Shown here piece after piece: positions 1-6,004 of a stretch of 14,966 nucleotides of DNA. The translations under genes were made by a program, and so were the position numbers. The DNA lies in contig DEDQ01000085.1 of assembly GCA_002350065.1 (NCBI GenBank), positions 17,182 to 32,147 of the forward strand, written 5' to 3'. The notes under the pieces were generated by a model. That model had not been told where the DNA came from. It made no database searches and was given only the letters and a program-made list of their open reading frames with translations. How positions within the stretch are numbered: position 1 is the first letter of the stretch; every line of letters begins with the position of its first letter. Source of the stretch: Ruminococcus flavefaciens (GTDB lineage Bacteria > Bacillota > Clostridia > Oscillospirales > Ruminococcaceae).

Positions 1-2
1 GT

Positions 3-1346
3 CAGCCGCGTTATGGCTCTCAGCCGCAGAACAGACAAGTCCCGCCTCCGCCGACTCAGCCGTCAGGCGGCAGACCGGTCTACGACCGCTTTATGTACGA
101 GCCCATAGGCTTCGACGAATACGACCGCATGAGCGCTGCTGAAATTCGCGCAGAGGACGAAAAGCGCGAGCATAAACGCCGCACAGGCAGAGAAAAGGCG
201 ATACTCATACTCTTCTTCGTGCTCGTGTTCGCAACTCTTGCGCTCGGTATCTTCGGCATCGCAGCAGACCTCATAAGAAGCGATAAGCACATCTCGACCG
301 CAAATCCCAATCAGGTCGTGATATACCAGAATTCCAAGCCCGAAGGCGCTAACGACCTCGAAAACTTTGTCGATGAAAACGGCAGATATACCACTGAGGG
401 CGTTGCGGCTGCCGTTAAGGAGTCGATAGTTGAGATATACACCTACTCCGATGCATTCCACAACAGTTTGCAGGGTACAGGCTCGGGAGTTGTTCTCTCC
501 GACGACGGATACATTGTTACAAATGCGCACGTCCTCCTCGAAGACGGCTACCACGACGTCCACACAACGGACGGCAAGGTCTACAGCGCAAAGGTCGTAG
601 GCAGAGACGTCAAGACCGATATCGCCGTTATAAAAGTAAATGAAAGCCTCAAGCCCGCCGTGCTCGGCAACTCCGATGAGGTGCTCGTCGGCGAGCAGGT
701 AGTCGCAGTCGGCAACCCTGCCGGTCTCTCAAACACAGTCACCGACGGTATCGTATCCGCGACCGGTCGTAAAATACGAAGCGACTCTACAGGCTTCGAG
801 ATGAACTGCATTCAGACCAATGCCGCTATCAGCCCCGGAAATTCGGGCGGTGCGCTCGTTAATATGTACGGTCAGGTTATCGGTATCACATCTTCCAAGT
901 ACGTGAGCAGCTCTTACGAGGGCCTCGGCTTCGCTATCACTATCAACGATGCCAAGCCCATTATCGAGGAGCTCATCAAAAACGGCTATATCGGCGGTCG
1001 TTTCCGCATCGGTATCCGCCTGATAGATATGTCCAAGCCGAGCAAGAAGGAATCTATCGAGGAGGCTCTCGGCTACGAGCTCCCCGAGGACTTCGAGGGA
1101 ATCTACATCTCCGAGGTAATGAAGGACTGCGATATCTCCAATACAGCTCTCAAAGCCGGTGACTTCATCACTGCTATCAACGGCAAGAACGTCAAGACCT
1201 ATACCGAGCTCTACGACACGATAAGCGCTTCATACGGCGCCGGAGACACTGTTCCCGCAACCTGCGCTCACGTTGACAAGAACGGCAATGTCGACTACTA
1301 CGACATCGAATTCAAGCTCATGCCCGATACATCAGGCAATTATTGA
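3..1346 (+). CDS. htrA: HtrA/DegP-family membrane-anchored serine protease with PDZ domain, 5' partial
   Basis: Envelope quality-control protease that degrades misfolded proteins outside the membrane. The frame is open back to the window edge, so the N-terminus is missing. The ATG at 93 is the first in view but is probably internal, because the upstream frame encodes a plausible Pro/Gln-rich segment (four prolines in a row near base 60). Counting from that ATG (417 residues): a charged cytoplasmic stretch (1-35), one transmembrane helix (about 35-58), a linker, and a trypsin-like domain (about 105-290). The triad is His146 (NAHV), Asp176 (TDIAV) and Ser251 (GNSGGAL), with an intact GNSGG oxyanion region, so it should be active. 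A PDZ domain follows (about 300-410), carrying an acidic insert near 315-335. The topology (inside N-terminus, single anchor, one PDZ) is that of Gram-positive HtrA. The gene is convergent with the yajC unit and overlaps its last gene by 7 bp. Which HtrA paralogue it is cannot be told. Confidence 0.93.
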   Translation, partial: QPRYGSQPQNRQVPPPPTQPSGGRPVYDRFMYEPIGFDEYDRMSAAEIRAEDEKREHKRRTGREKAILILFFVLVFATLALGIFGIAADLIRSDKHISTANPNQVVIYQNSKPEGANDLENFVDENGRYTTEGVAAAVKESIVEIYTYSDAFHNSLQGTGSGVVLSDDGYIVTNAHVLLEDGYHDVHTTDGKVYSAKVVGRDVKTDIAVIKVNESLKPAVLGNSDEVLVGEQVVAVGNPAGLSNTVTDGIVSATGRKIRSDSTGFEMNCIQTNAAISPGNSGGALVNMYGQVIGITSSKYVSSSYEGLGFAITINDAKPIIEELIKNGYIGGRFRIGIRLIDMSKPSKKESIEEALGYELPEDFEGIYISEVMKDCDISNTALKAGDFITAINGKNVKTYTELYDTISASYGAGDTVPATCAHVDKNGNVDYYDIEFKLMPDTSGNY

Positions 1347-1744
1347 TCGTCCATAAGAGACGCCGGACGCTTTGAATTTACTCCGGCTATACCTCCTGCT
1401 GCTCCCGCAATTATGAGCAGCAGGAGCTTTTTTATGTCCGCGGGAGCGCCGTTTAAAGCAAGTCCGGCGGCAGAAACAGCACCGTACAGCAGAGCTCCGC
1501 AGATACAGCCGTCGATAAGTCCGCGTCTGCGGCGGTATCTGCCGTAGAGCCTGCCGCTGAAATATCCGGCGCAGACGAGCTCCGCGACAGCGAATACCTT
1601 CGCGAACTGCATACTCCCGATAAGCCAGTACGATACTCCCGCGAGGATAAGCCCTGCCGCCACGAAACAGACTCCGCCCCACAGAAACGCTGCGGCAAAG
1701 CTCAGGAATGTGTTCGACCATAGGCTTTTCCGGTATCTCCGCAT
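1340..1744 (-). CDS. Small four-helix membrane protein, TIGR04086/YrzE-like family
   Basis: Protein of 134 residues, function unknown. Hydrophobic stretches at about 12-36, 46-66, 76-97 and 105-122 suggest four membrane helices, with an Arg-rich loop (RYRRRR, 69-74) between the second and third that should face the cytoplasm. Composition, size and its place directly downstream of yajC match the TIGR04086 family, whose Bacillus member is YrzE as I recall; the family call rests on context and overall look and has no hallmark motif behind it. The start is ATG at 1742-1744 with a G-rich Shine-Dalgarno (GAGGGGGG) 7 nt upstream, but that site is the 3' arm of a hairpin, so translation may be limited. 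The final 7 bp overlap the 3' end of htrA, and the segment for residues about 104-118 contains the htrA terminator. Probably co-transcribed with yajC by read-through. Confidence 0.8.
   Translation of the reverse strand: MRRYRKSLWSNTFLSFAAAFLWGGVCFVAAGLILAGVSYWLIGSMQFAKVFAVAELVCAGYFSGRLYGRYRRRRGLIDGCICGALLYGAVSAAGLALNGAPADIKKLLLLIIAGAAGGIAGVNSKRPASLMDDQ
1393..1433 (+). terminator. Intrinsic terminator of htrA, inside the convergent gene
   Basis: A perfect 12-bp inverted repeat (CTCCTGCTGCTC at 1393-1404, GAGCAGCAGGAG at 1415-1426) has a 10-nt loop and is followed by C and six T (1428-1433) on the + strand. It starts 46 bp after the htrA stop, so it most likely ends the htrA transcript. The same DNA encodes the Leu-rich/Ala-Gly-rich helix of the opposing membrane protein. 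On the - strand no T tract follows the stem, so that gene should not be terminated by it. Confidence 0.88.
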
Positions 1745-1787
1745 AAAAAATCCCCCCTCATAGCAAATTCTATGCAGGGGGGATTTT
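1745..1787 (-). terminator. Hairpin between yajC and its downstream gene; terminator-like, sequesters the ribosome binding site
   Basis: A perfect 12-bp inverted repeat (AAAATCCCCCCT at 1747-1758, AGGGGGGATTTT at 1776-1787) is extended by five more pairs (1759-1763 with 1770-1774, one bulged C at 1775) and a 6-nt loop. On the - strand, six T (1750-1745) follow the G-rich arm, the form of an intrinsic terminator beginning 2 nt after the yajC stop. The 3' arm is also the Shine-Dalgarno of the next gene, and the T run abuts its ATG. It could be a partial terminator, a translation block, or both. On the + strand the T tract is weaker, so a backup role for htrA transcripts is possible but less likely. 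Confidence 0.75.
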
Positions 1788-1789
1788 CA

Positions 1790-2302
1790 TTATTCTTCTG
1801 TATCATTCTTCTTTTTCTTCTTTGTCTTCTTGCCCTCGGTCTCATCAACGAGTCCGGCAGAAGCAAGAGGACTTGCGTTCTTCTTCGGTGAAGCAGCCTT
1901 TGCGCGCTCGATAGCTGAGATATTCTCGGCAATTGCCCAGTTCTTGAGTCTGAGCTTGTTGCGCTCGCCGCCTGTTTCGATAACAACGTTGTCCTCACCA
2001 ACGCGGACTATCATACCGATGATTCCGCCTGTTGTTACGATCTCATCGCCGACCTGAAGGCTGTTCTGCATATCCTTCATTTCCTGTTCCTTCTTCTTCT
2101 GAGGACGGATAGCCATGAAGTAGAGGATTGCGAACATTCCCACGAGCGGGATAACAAGTGTGAAGAGAGGATTTGCAGCCTTGTTTCCGGAATCTGCTCC
2201 GCCGGAAGCTGCCTCTTCGGCAAATGCATTCATAGCGCCATAGCTGAGGGCTGTTGCGGCTGACACAGCAGAGGCAATAATGCTTGCGATCTTTCTTTTC
2301 AT
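1790..2302 (-). CDS. yajC: YajC, Sec translocase accessory subunit, with N-terminal signal-like segment
   Basis: Single-span membrane protein that associates with SecDF and the SecYEG channel during protein export. Of 170 residues, the core is recognisable: a membrane helix at about 45-65 followed by the family signature RPQKKKEQE (66-74) and a cytoplasmic LQVGDEIVTTGGIIG (82-96). It is longer than the usual 85-115 residues at both ends. Residues 1-28 look like a cleavable signal peptide (Lys-rich start, hydrophobic core, AFA before EE), and the C-terminus ends in a Lys-rich tail (KKTKKKKKN). The start is ATG at 2300-2302 with AAAGGAG at 2310-2316, 7 nt away. It is the first gene of its own unit, behind a near-consensus promoter, and lies just beyond the ribosomal operon that carries secY. 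Confidence 0.94.
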   Translation of the reverse strand: MKRKIASIIASAVSAATALSYGAMNAFAEEAASGGADSGNKAANPLFTLVIPLVGMFAILYFMAIRPQKKKEQEMKDMQNSLQVGDEIVTTGGIIGMIVRVGEDNVVIETGGERNKLRLKNWAIAENISAIERAKAASPKKNASPLASAGLVDETEGKKTKKKKKNDTEE

Positions 2303-2341
2303 AAATATACTCCTTTATTTCTTGTATTTCATACATGGTTT

Positions 2342-2370
2342 ATTATACCACATACTTTCTGAGATTGCAA
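2342..2370 (-). promoter_or_regulatory. Sigma-A-type promoter of yajC
   Basis: On the - strand a -35 box TTGCAA (2365-2370) is followed after 17 bp by a perfect -10 TATAAT (2342-2347), preceded by TGG to give an extended -10. Transcription should start near 2335, giving a leader of roughly 30 nt before the yajC ATG. It lies downstream of the ribosomal-operon terminator, so the yajC unit is independently transcribed. Confidence 0.85.
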
Positions 2371-2459
2371 GCGTTTTTTGCCGATTTTCGGAGCATATGT
2401 GAAAAAATCCTCCTGCTTGCCCTGTGAGGAAGATGGATCGTACATATAATATTATCAGA

Positions 2460-2495
2460 TAAAAAAACAGCTGCCGGATATTTTCCGGCAGCTGT
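2460..2495 (-). terminator. Intrinsic terminator of the S10-spc-alpha operon
   Basis: A perfect 12-bp inverted repeat (ACAGCTGCCGGA at 2467-2478, TCCGGCAGCTGT at 2484-2495) has a 5-nt loop and is followed on the - strand by a run of T (2466-2461). It begins 11 bp after the rplQ stop. Strong GC-rich stem plus T run, placed exactly at the end of the operon. Confidence 0.93.
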
Positions 2496-2506
2496 ATGTT
2501 TATTAA

Positions 2507-2851
2507 TTAGTCAACGAGCTTGATTATAGCCATCTCAGCAGCGTCACCGCGGCGGGGACCGATCTTAACGATCTGTGTGTAACCACCGTTTCTGTCTGCA
2601 TACTTGGGCGCGATCTCGTCAAAAAGCTTCTTTGCAACAGCTTCCTTTGTTACGTAAGCCATTACCTGACGCTTGGAGTGCAGATCTTCGTTCTTACCGA
2701 TAGTAATCATCTTTTCTGCAACAGCACGAACTTCCTTAGCTCTTGTAACAGTCGTTTCGATCTGACCGTTTTCGAGAAGGAAAGTTACCATGCCTCTGAG
2801 CATTGCCTTTCTGTGGTCAGATGTTCTGCCCAGCTTTCTTGTACCCGGCAT
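2507..2851 (-). CDS. rplQ: 50S ribosomal protein L17
   Basis: Large-subunit protein lining the peptide exit tunnel region. The 114-residue product has the L17 signatures near the N-terminus ([13 protein letters not shown], 6-18) and C-terminus ([19 protein letters not shown], 88-106). The start is placed at ATG 2849-2851: the Shine-Dalgarno AAAGGAG (2860-2866) is 8 nt from it, whereas an upstream in-frame GTG (2858-2860) shares its first G with that site and could not be used. The N-terminus MPGTRKLGR is also the usual form in Clostridia. Last gene of the operon, 39 bp after rpoA and just before a strong terminator. Confidence 0.97.
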   Translation of the reverse strand: MPGTRKLGRTSDHRKAMLRGMVTFLLENGQIETTVTRAKEVRAVAEKMITIGKNEDLHSKRQVMAYVTKEAVAKKLFDEIAPKYADRNGGYTQIVKIGPRRGDAAEMAIIKLVD

Positions 2852-2890
2852 GTATTTCACTCCTTTACTATTATTTAAGTGATAGGTTTA

Positions 2891-3856
2891 TTATTCTTCT
2901 TCTGAGGAGAGGTCGAAGCCCAGTGACTGGAGCTTTTCCTTAACCTCGTCGAAGGATTTCTTTCCAAGGTTTCTAACCTTCATCATTTCTTCCTCAGACT
3001 TGTTGATGAGGTCGTCAACTGTATTGATTCCTGCACGCTTGAGACAGTTGAATGAACGAACTGAAAGGTCGAGGTCTTCGATAGTCATTTCGAGTATCTT
3101 CTCCTTGCCCTTTTCGTCCTTTTCAACGAGAACTTCAGCGAGTCCTGCCTCTTCTGAGAGGTCGATGAACAGCTTGAGGTGCTCGCCGAGGAGGTTAGCC
3201 GCCTGTGATAAAGCTTCCTTAGCGGAGATAGTACCGTCGGTCCATACCTCCATGGTGAGCTTATCGTAGTCGGTAACCTGTCCAAGACGTGTATCCTCTA
3301 CAGTGTAGTTGACCTTAAGAACAGGTGTGTATATGCTGTCAACTGCTATAACATCAACGGGGAGGTTGATCTGCTTCTTGTTTCTTTCAGCTGAAACATA
3401 GCCTCTGCCTCTGTCGATAGTTATTTCCATGTACAGCTTGGCGTCTTTTCCCAGAGTAGCGATATGCATACCCGGATCGAGGATATTAACCTCAGAATCG
3501 GTCTTTATGTCGCCGGCTGTGATCTCGCACTCGCCCTCAGCTTCTACGTAAACGGTTTTGGGACCGTCGCCGTAGAGCTTAGCAGTAAGACCCTTTATGC
3601 TGAGGATTATCTCTGTGACGTCTTCCTTTACGCCCGGAATTGTTGACAACTCATGGTGAACTGTACCATCCTTGCCCGAAAGCTTTACAGATGTTACAGC
3701 CACGCCCGGAAGAGAGGAGAGCAGCACGCGTCTGAGGCTGTTGCCCAGTGTGATACCGTATCCGCGCTCAAGCGGTGCTAAAACGAATTTGCCGTATTTG
3801 CCGTCACTTTTAAGCTCGACAATGTCGATATCAGGCTTATTTATCTTTTCCAGCAT
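2891..3856 (-). CDS. rpoA: DNA-directed RNA polymerase subunit alpha
   Basis: Alpha subunit; its dimer nucleates assembly of core RNA polymerase and its C-terminal domain contacts UP elements and activators. In 321 residues the N-terminal dimerisation domain (about 1-235) shows the typical [20 protein letters not shown] stretch (24-43). After a Glu/Lys linker (245-253) comes the C-terminal domain (about 255-316) with [17 protein letters not shown] (261-277) and [14 protein letters not shown] (296-309). Arg267 and Asn270 correspond to the E. coli DNA-contacting Arg265 and Asn268, so UP-element binding is expected. ATG start with AGGAGGG at 3862-3868. The 63-bp gap before it is the longest inside the operon, but I see no clear promoter or terminator there. 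Confidence 0.99.
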   Translation of the reverse strand: MLEKINKPDIDIVELKSDGKYGKFVLAPLERGYGITLGNSLRRVLLSSLPGVAVTSVKLSGKDGTVHHELSTIPGVKEDVTEIILSIKGLTAKLYGDGPKTVYVEAEGECEITAGDIKTDSEVNILDPGMHIATLGKDAKLYMEITIDRGRGYVSAERNKKQINLPVDVIAVDSIYTPVLKVNYTVEDTRLGQVTDYDKLTMEVWTDGTISAKEALSQAANLLGEHLKLFIDLSEEAGLAEVLVEKDEKGKEKILEMTIEDLDLSVRSFNCLKRAGINTVDDLINKSEEEMMKVRNLGKKSFDEVKEKLQSLGFDLSSEEE

Positions 3857-3919
3857 AAAAACCCTCCTGTTTCGCAGTAAATGTTATTTGTGAGTTCTGA
3901 CATCTAAGCAGTCTTACGA

Positions 3920-4519
3920 TTACTTGGAGTACAGCTCGACGATGAGGTGTGTTGCTACCTCGTAGTCAATATCCTCAGCTGAGGGAAGACGAGTAACCTT
4001 TGCTGAGAAGTCGTCCTTCTTAGCATCGAGCCATGTAGGAACGATCCTGTCAGCTGTAAGCTCTACAGTTGACTTGAACTTCTCAGATGTTCTGTCCTTC
4101 TCGCGAAGAGCGATCACATCGCCGACTTTAACTCTGTAGGAAGGAATGTTAACCTTTTTGCCGTTTACTGTGTAGTGGCTGTGAACAACGAGCTGTCTTG
4201 CCTCACGTCTTGTAAGAGCAAGGCCCATTCTGTAAACAACGCTGTCGAGTCTGGATTCGAGAACAGTGATAAGGTTATCACCGGCCTTACCCTCCATCTT
4301 TTCAGCGATTGCGAAGTAGTGTCTGAACTGCTTCTCGAGAACGCCGTAGATAAACTTCAGCTTCTGCTTTTCCTTCAGCTGAAGACCGTATTCAGAGATC
4401 TTCTTTCTGTTGTTTGCGTTCTTAAAGCGGATAGACTCCTTCTTTGAAACGCCCATAACAGCGGGGCTGATTCCCAGATATCTGCACTTTTTAAGAATAG
4501 GTTCTTTCTGAACTGCCAT
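3920..4519 (-). CDS. rpsD: 30S ribosomal protein S4, zinc-free form
   Basis: Primary 16S rRNA binder that starts assembly of the 30S body. The 199-residue product has the family core SEYGLQLKEKQKLKFIYG (42-59) and VLEKQFRHYF, and then an S4 RNA-binding fold (LESRLDSVVYRMGLALTRREARQLV, about 87-111). The N-terminal region has a single Cys (position 12) where many bacterial S4 proteins carry a four-Cys zinc site, so this is a zinc-independent form. It sits between rpsK and rpoA, as in Clostridia and E. coli; in Bacillus subtilis rpsD is elsewhere. ATG start with GGAGGTG upstream. Confidence 0.98.
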   Translation of the reverse strand: MAVQKEPILKKCRYLGISPAVMGVSKKESIRFKNANNRKKISEYGLQLKEKQKLKFIYGVLEKQFRHYFAIAEKMEGKAGDNLITVLESRLDSVVYRMGLALTRREARQLVVHSHYTVNGKKVNIPSYRVKVGDVIALREKDRTSEKFKSTVELTADRIVPTWLDAKKDDFSAKVTRLPSAEDIDYEVATHLIVELYSK

Positions 4520-4540
4520 TTAAAAACACCTCCGTTTTGA

Positions 4541-4945
4541 TTAGACGCGACGTCTTTTAGGCGGACGGCAGCCATTGTGAGGAATGGGAGTAACGTCCTT
4601 AATCATTCTTACCTCAAGACCTACAGTCTGAAGTGCTCTTATAGCAGCCTCACGACCAGCGCCGGGTCCCTTTACGTAAACTTCTACGAACTTGAGACCG
4701 TGCTCCATAGCAGCCTTAGCAGCTGTTTCAGCAGCTGTCTGAGCTGCGAAAGGAGTTGACTTCTTAGAGCCTCTGAATCCGAGCTCGCCTGCGCTTGCCC
4801 ATGAGATAGCGTTGCCCTGAGTATCTGTGATAGTTACGATTGTATTATTGAAAGTGGACTGAATATGAACTGCGCCGCTTTCGATATTCTTACGCTCTCT
4901 ACGTCTTCTGATAGTAGAGACCTTTTTACCTTTCTGCTGTGCCAA
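4541..4945 (-). CDS. rpsK: 30S ribosomal protein S11, TTG start
   Basis: Small-subunit platform protein near the mRNA exit and E site. 134 residues with the conserved [12 protein letters not shown] (29-40), [13 protein letters not shown] (93-105) and the basic C-terminal end [18 protein letters not shown] (117-134). The N-terminus MAQQKGKK matches the family only when translation begins at TTG 4943-4945. A perfect AAGGAGGT (4953-4960) lies 7 nt upstream and overlaps the rpsM stop codon. An ATG directly after that site is out of frame and too close, so TTG is the start. Confidence 0.97.
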   Translation of the reverse strand: MAQQKGKKVSTIRRRRERKNIESGAVHIQSTFNNTIVTITDTQGNAISWASAGELGFRGSKKSTPFAAQTAAETAAKAAMEHGLKFVEVYVKGPGAGREAAIRALQTVGLEVRMIKDVTPIPHNGCRPPKRRRV

Positions 4946-4952
4946 AGCTCAT

Positions 4953-4960
4953 ACCTCCTT
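4953..4960 (-). promoter_or_regulatory. Shine-Dalgarno deciding the TTG start of rpsK
   Basis: AAGGAGGT is followed by 7 nt and then TTG (4945-4943). The intervening bases contain ATG (4952-4950), which touches the site and is out of frame with S11. The spacing selects TTG. The two final bases of the rpsM stop lie within the site, tying S11 initiation to S13 termination. Confidence 0.85.
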
Positions 4961-5327
4961 ACTTCTTCTTGTTTGCGATAGTCTTTACAGGGCCCTTGCG
5001 GGTTCTTGCGTTTGTCTTTGTTCTCTGACCTCTTACGGGGAGACCCTTTCTGTGACGAACGCCTCTGTAGCAGCCTATTTCAACAAGTCTCTTGATGTTA
5101 AGAGCAACTTCACGACGAAGATCGCCCTCAACAGTGTAATGTTCGTCGATATAGTCACGAAGCTTAGCAACGTCCTCTTCAGCGAGATCCTTAACTCTTA
5201 CGTCGGGGTCAACGCCTGTGTTAGCGAGGATGTCTGTTGCAGTCTGACGACCGATTCCGTAGATATAAGTGAGACCGATTTCGATTCTCTTATTCTTGGG
5301 AAGGTCAACACCAGCTATTCTTGCCAT
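4959..5327 (-). CDS. rpsM: 30S ribosomal protein S13
   Basis: Head protein of the 30S subunit that contacts the P-site tRNA and forms bridges to the 50S. 122 residues with N-terminal [14 protein letters not shown] (1-14), the helix-turn region IYGIGRQTA, and the C-terminal [15 protein letters not shown] (89-103) ending in a Lys-rich tail. ATG start with GGAGGTA upstream. It follows rpmJ by 30 bp, too short to hold the structured S4-binding leader known in E. coli ahead of this gene. Confidence 0.99.
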   Translation of the reverse strand: MARIAGVDLPKNKRIEIGLTYIYGIGRQTATDILANTGVDPDVRVKDLAEEDVAKLRDYIDEHYTVEGDLRREVALNIKRLVEIGCYRGVRHRKGLPVRGQRTKTNARTRKGPVKTIANKKK

Positions 5328-5357
5328 ATTGTATTACCTCCATTATTGCGAAAGGGA

Positions 5358-5471
5358 TCAACCCTGACGCTGCTTATGCTTAGGATTTTCGCAGATAACC
5401 ATGATTCTGCCTTTACGTTTGATAACCTTGCACTTTTCGCATATAGGTTTTACTGAAGGTCTGACTTTCAT
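5358..5471 (-). CDS. rpmJ: 50S ribosomal protein L36, zinc-binding form
   Basis: The smallest large-subunit protein, 37 residues ([14 protein letters not shown] at the N-terminus). Cys11, Cys14, Cys27 and His32 form the zinc-ribbon ligand set, so this is the zinc-dependent type. ATG at 5469-5471 with GGAGGTA upstream, stop TGA at 5358-5360. It sits in the usual infA-rpmJ-rpsM order. Confidence 0.98.
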   Translation of the reverse strand: MKVRPSVKPICEKCKVIKRKGRIMVICENPKHKQRQG

Positions 5472-5514
5472 TGAAAATACCTCCTTTAGCGGGTAGTGGA
5501 CGAGATGTCCTTAT

Positions 5515-5733
5515 TTACTTAACGCGCCATGTGATACGACCCTTTGAGAGATCGTAGGGTGACATTTCAAGCTTCACCTTATCGCCGGGCACGATTCTGA
5601 TATAATTCATTCTGAGCTTGCCGGAAACGTGTGAGAGAACCTCATGGCCGTTTTCCAGCTGTACCTTAAACATTGCATTAGGCAGAGCGTCTGTTACAAC
5701 GCCTTCAACCTCGATCACATCTTCTTTGGACAC
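5515..5733 (-). CDS. infA: Translation initiation factor IF-1, GTG start
   Basis: IF-1 occupies the A site of the 30S subunit during initiation and helps IF-2 and IF-3. The 72-residue protein is a single S1-type OB fold with the typical [13 protein letters not shown] start, [20 protein letters not shown] (22-41) and [11 protein letters not shown] near the end. Translation starts at GTG 5731-5733, with GGAGGT at 5741-5746, 7 nt upstream. Gaps are 14 bp after the KOW gene and 43 bp before rpmJ. Confidence 0.98.
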   Translation of the reverse strand: MSKEDVIEVEGVVTDALPNAMFKVQLENGHEVLSHVSGKLRMNYIRIVPGDKVKLEMSPYDLSKGRITWRVK

Positions 5734-5747
5734 TTGGATAACCTCCT

Positions 5748-5990
5748 TTACTCAGCCTCGCTCATTGCTCTGAGCATTGTTCTGAGTTTTTTATCAGTTA
5801 TATCGTTGATATCTATCATGCTATCGGTCGGAGCGATATGCTTTATATTCTTGCGCTTGGGAGAAGCAAGCTTTCTGCTTTTTCCGTCTGCGATAAAGCA
5901 GTGATCCTTGCCGAGAGCGGTAACAACGAAGAAGCCTCCGTTATCCCTTCCGGCTTTAGCTCTTACGACCGAGCCAACATTAAGCTTCAC
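5748..5990 (-). CDS. KOW-domain putative RNA-binding protein (YbzG/L14e-like)
   Basis: Protein of 80 residues. Residues about 5-35 look like a KOW motif of the L14e/L19e kind ([18 protein letters not shown]), a fold used to bind rRNA. Lys/Arg-rich residues follow ([16 protein letters not shown]), then an acidic linker and a short helix (residues 65-79). Homologues sit at this same place between map and infA in many Firmicutes; the Bacillus one is YbzG, as I recall. Its role is not established; ribosome or RNA binding is inference from the fold and the neighbours. The start is GTG at 5988-5990, with GGAGGGA (5997-6003) 6 nt upstream; no in-frame ATG gives a better start. Confidence 0.88.
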   Translation of the reverse strand: MKLNVGSVVRAKAGRDNGGFFVVTALGKDHCFIADGKSRKLASPKRKNIKHIAPTDSMIDINDITDKKLRTMLRAMSEAE

Positions 5991-6004
5991 AATAATTCCC
6001 TCCG

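Noticed and set aside
63..563. 166-codon open frame on the - strand
   Set aside because: It is antisense to the htrA coding region whose catalytic and membrane motifs are clear; no ribosome binding site or recognisable domain.
2408..2430. Possible second hairpin (TCCTC/GAGGA) followed by T6 on the - strand
   Set aside because: Only five pairs with a 13-nt loop; too weak to call, although it could be a minor backup to the 2467-2495 terminator.
2523..2528. TATAAT on the - strand inside the 3' end of rplQ
   Set aside because: No acceptable -35 box at 16-18 bp; the clear yajC promoter lies downstream at 2342-2370.
2852..2860. GTG start giving L17 three extra residues
   Set aside because: The GTG overlaps the Shine-Dalgarno itself; the ATG at 2851 is 8 nt from the site and gives the family N-terminus.
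5498..5510. Small GGAC/GTCC hairpin between infA and rpmJ
   Set aside because: Four pairs and no T tract; not distinguishable from chance.
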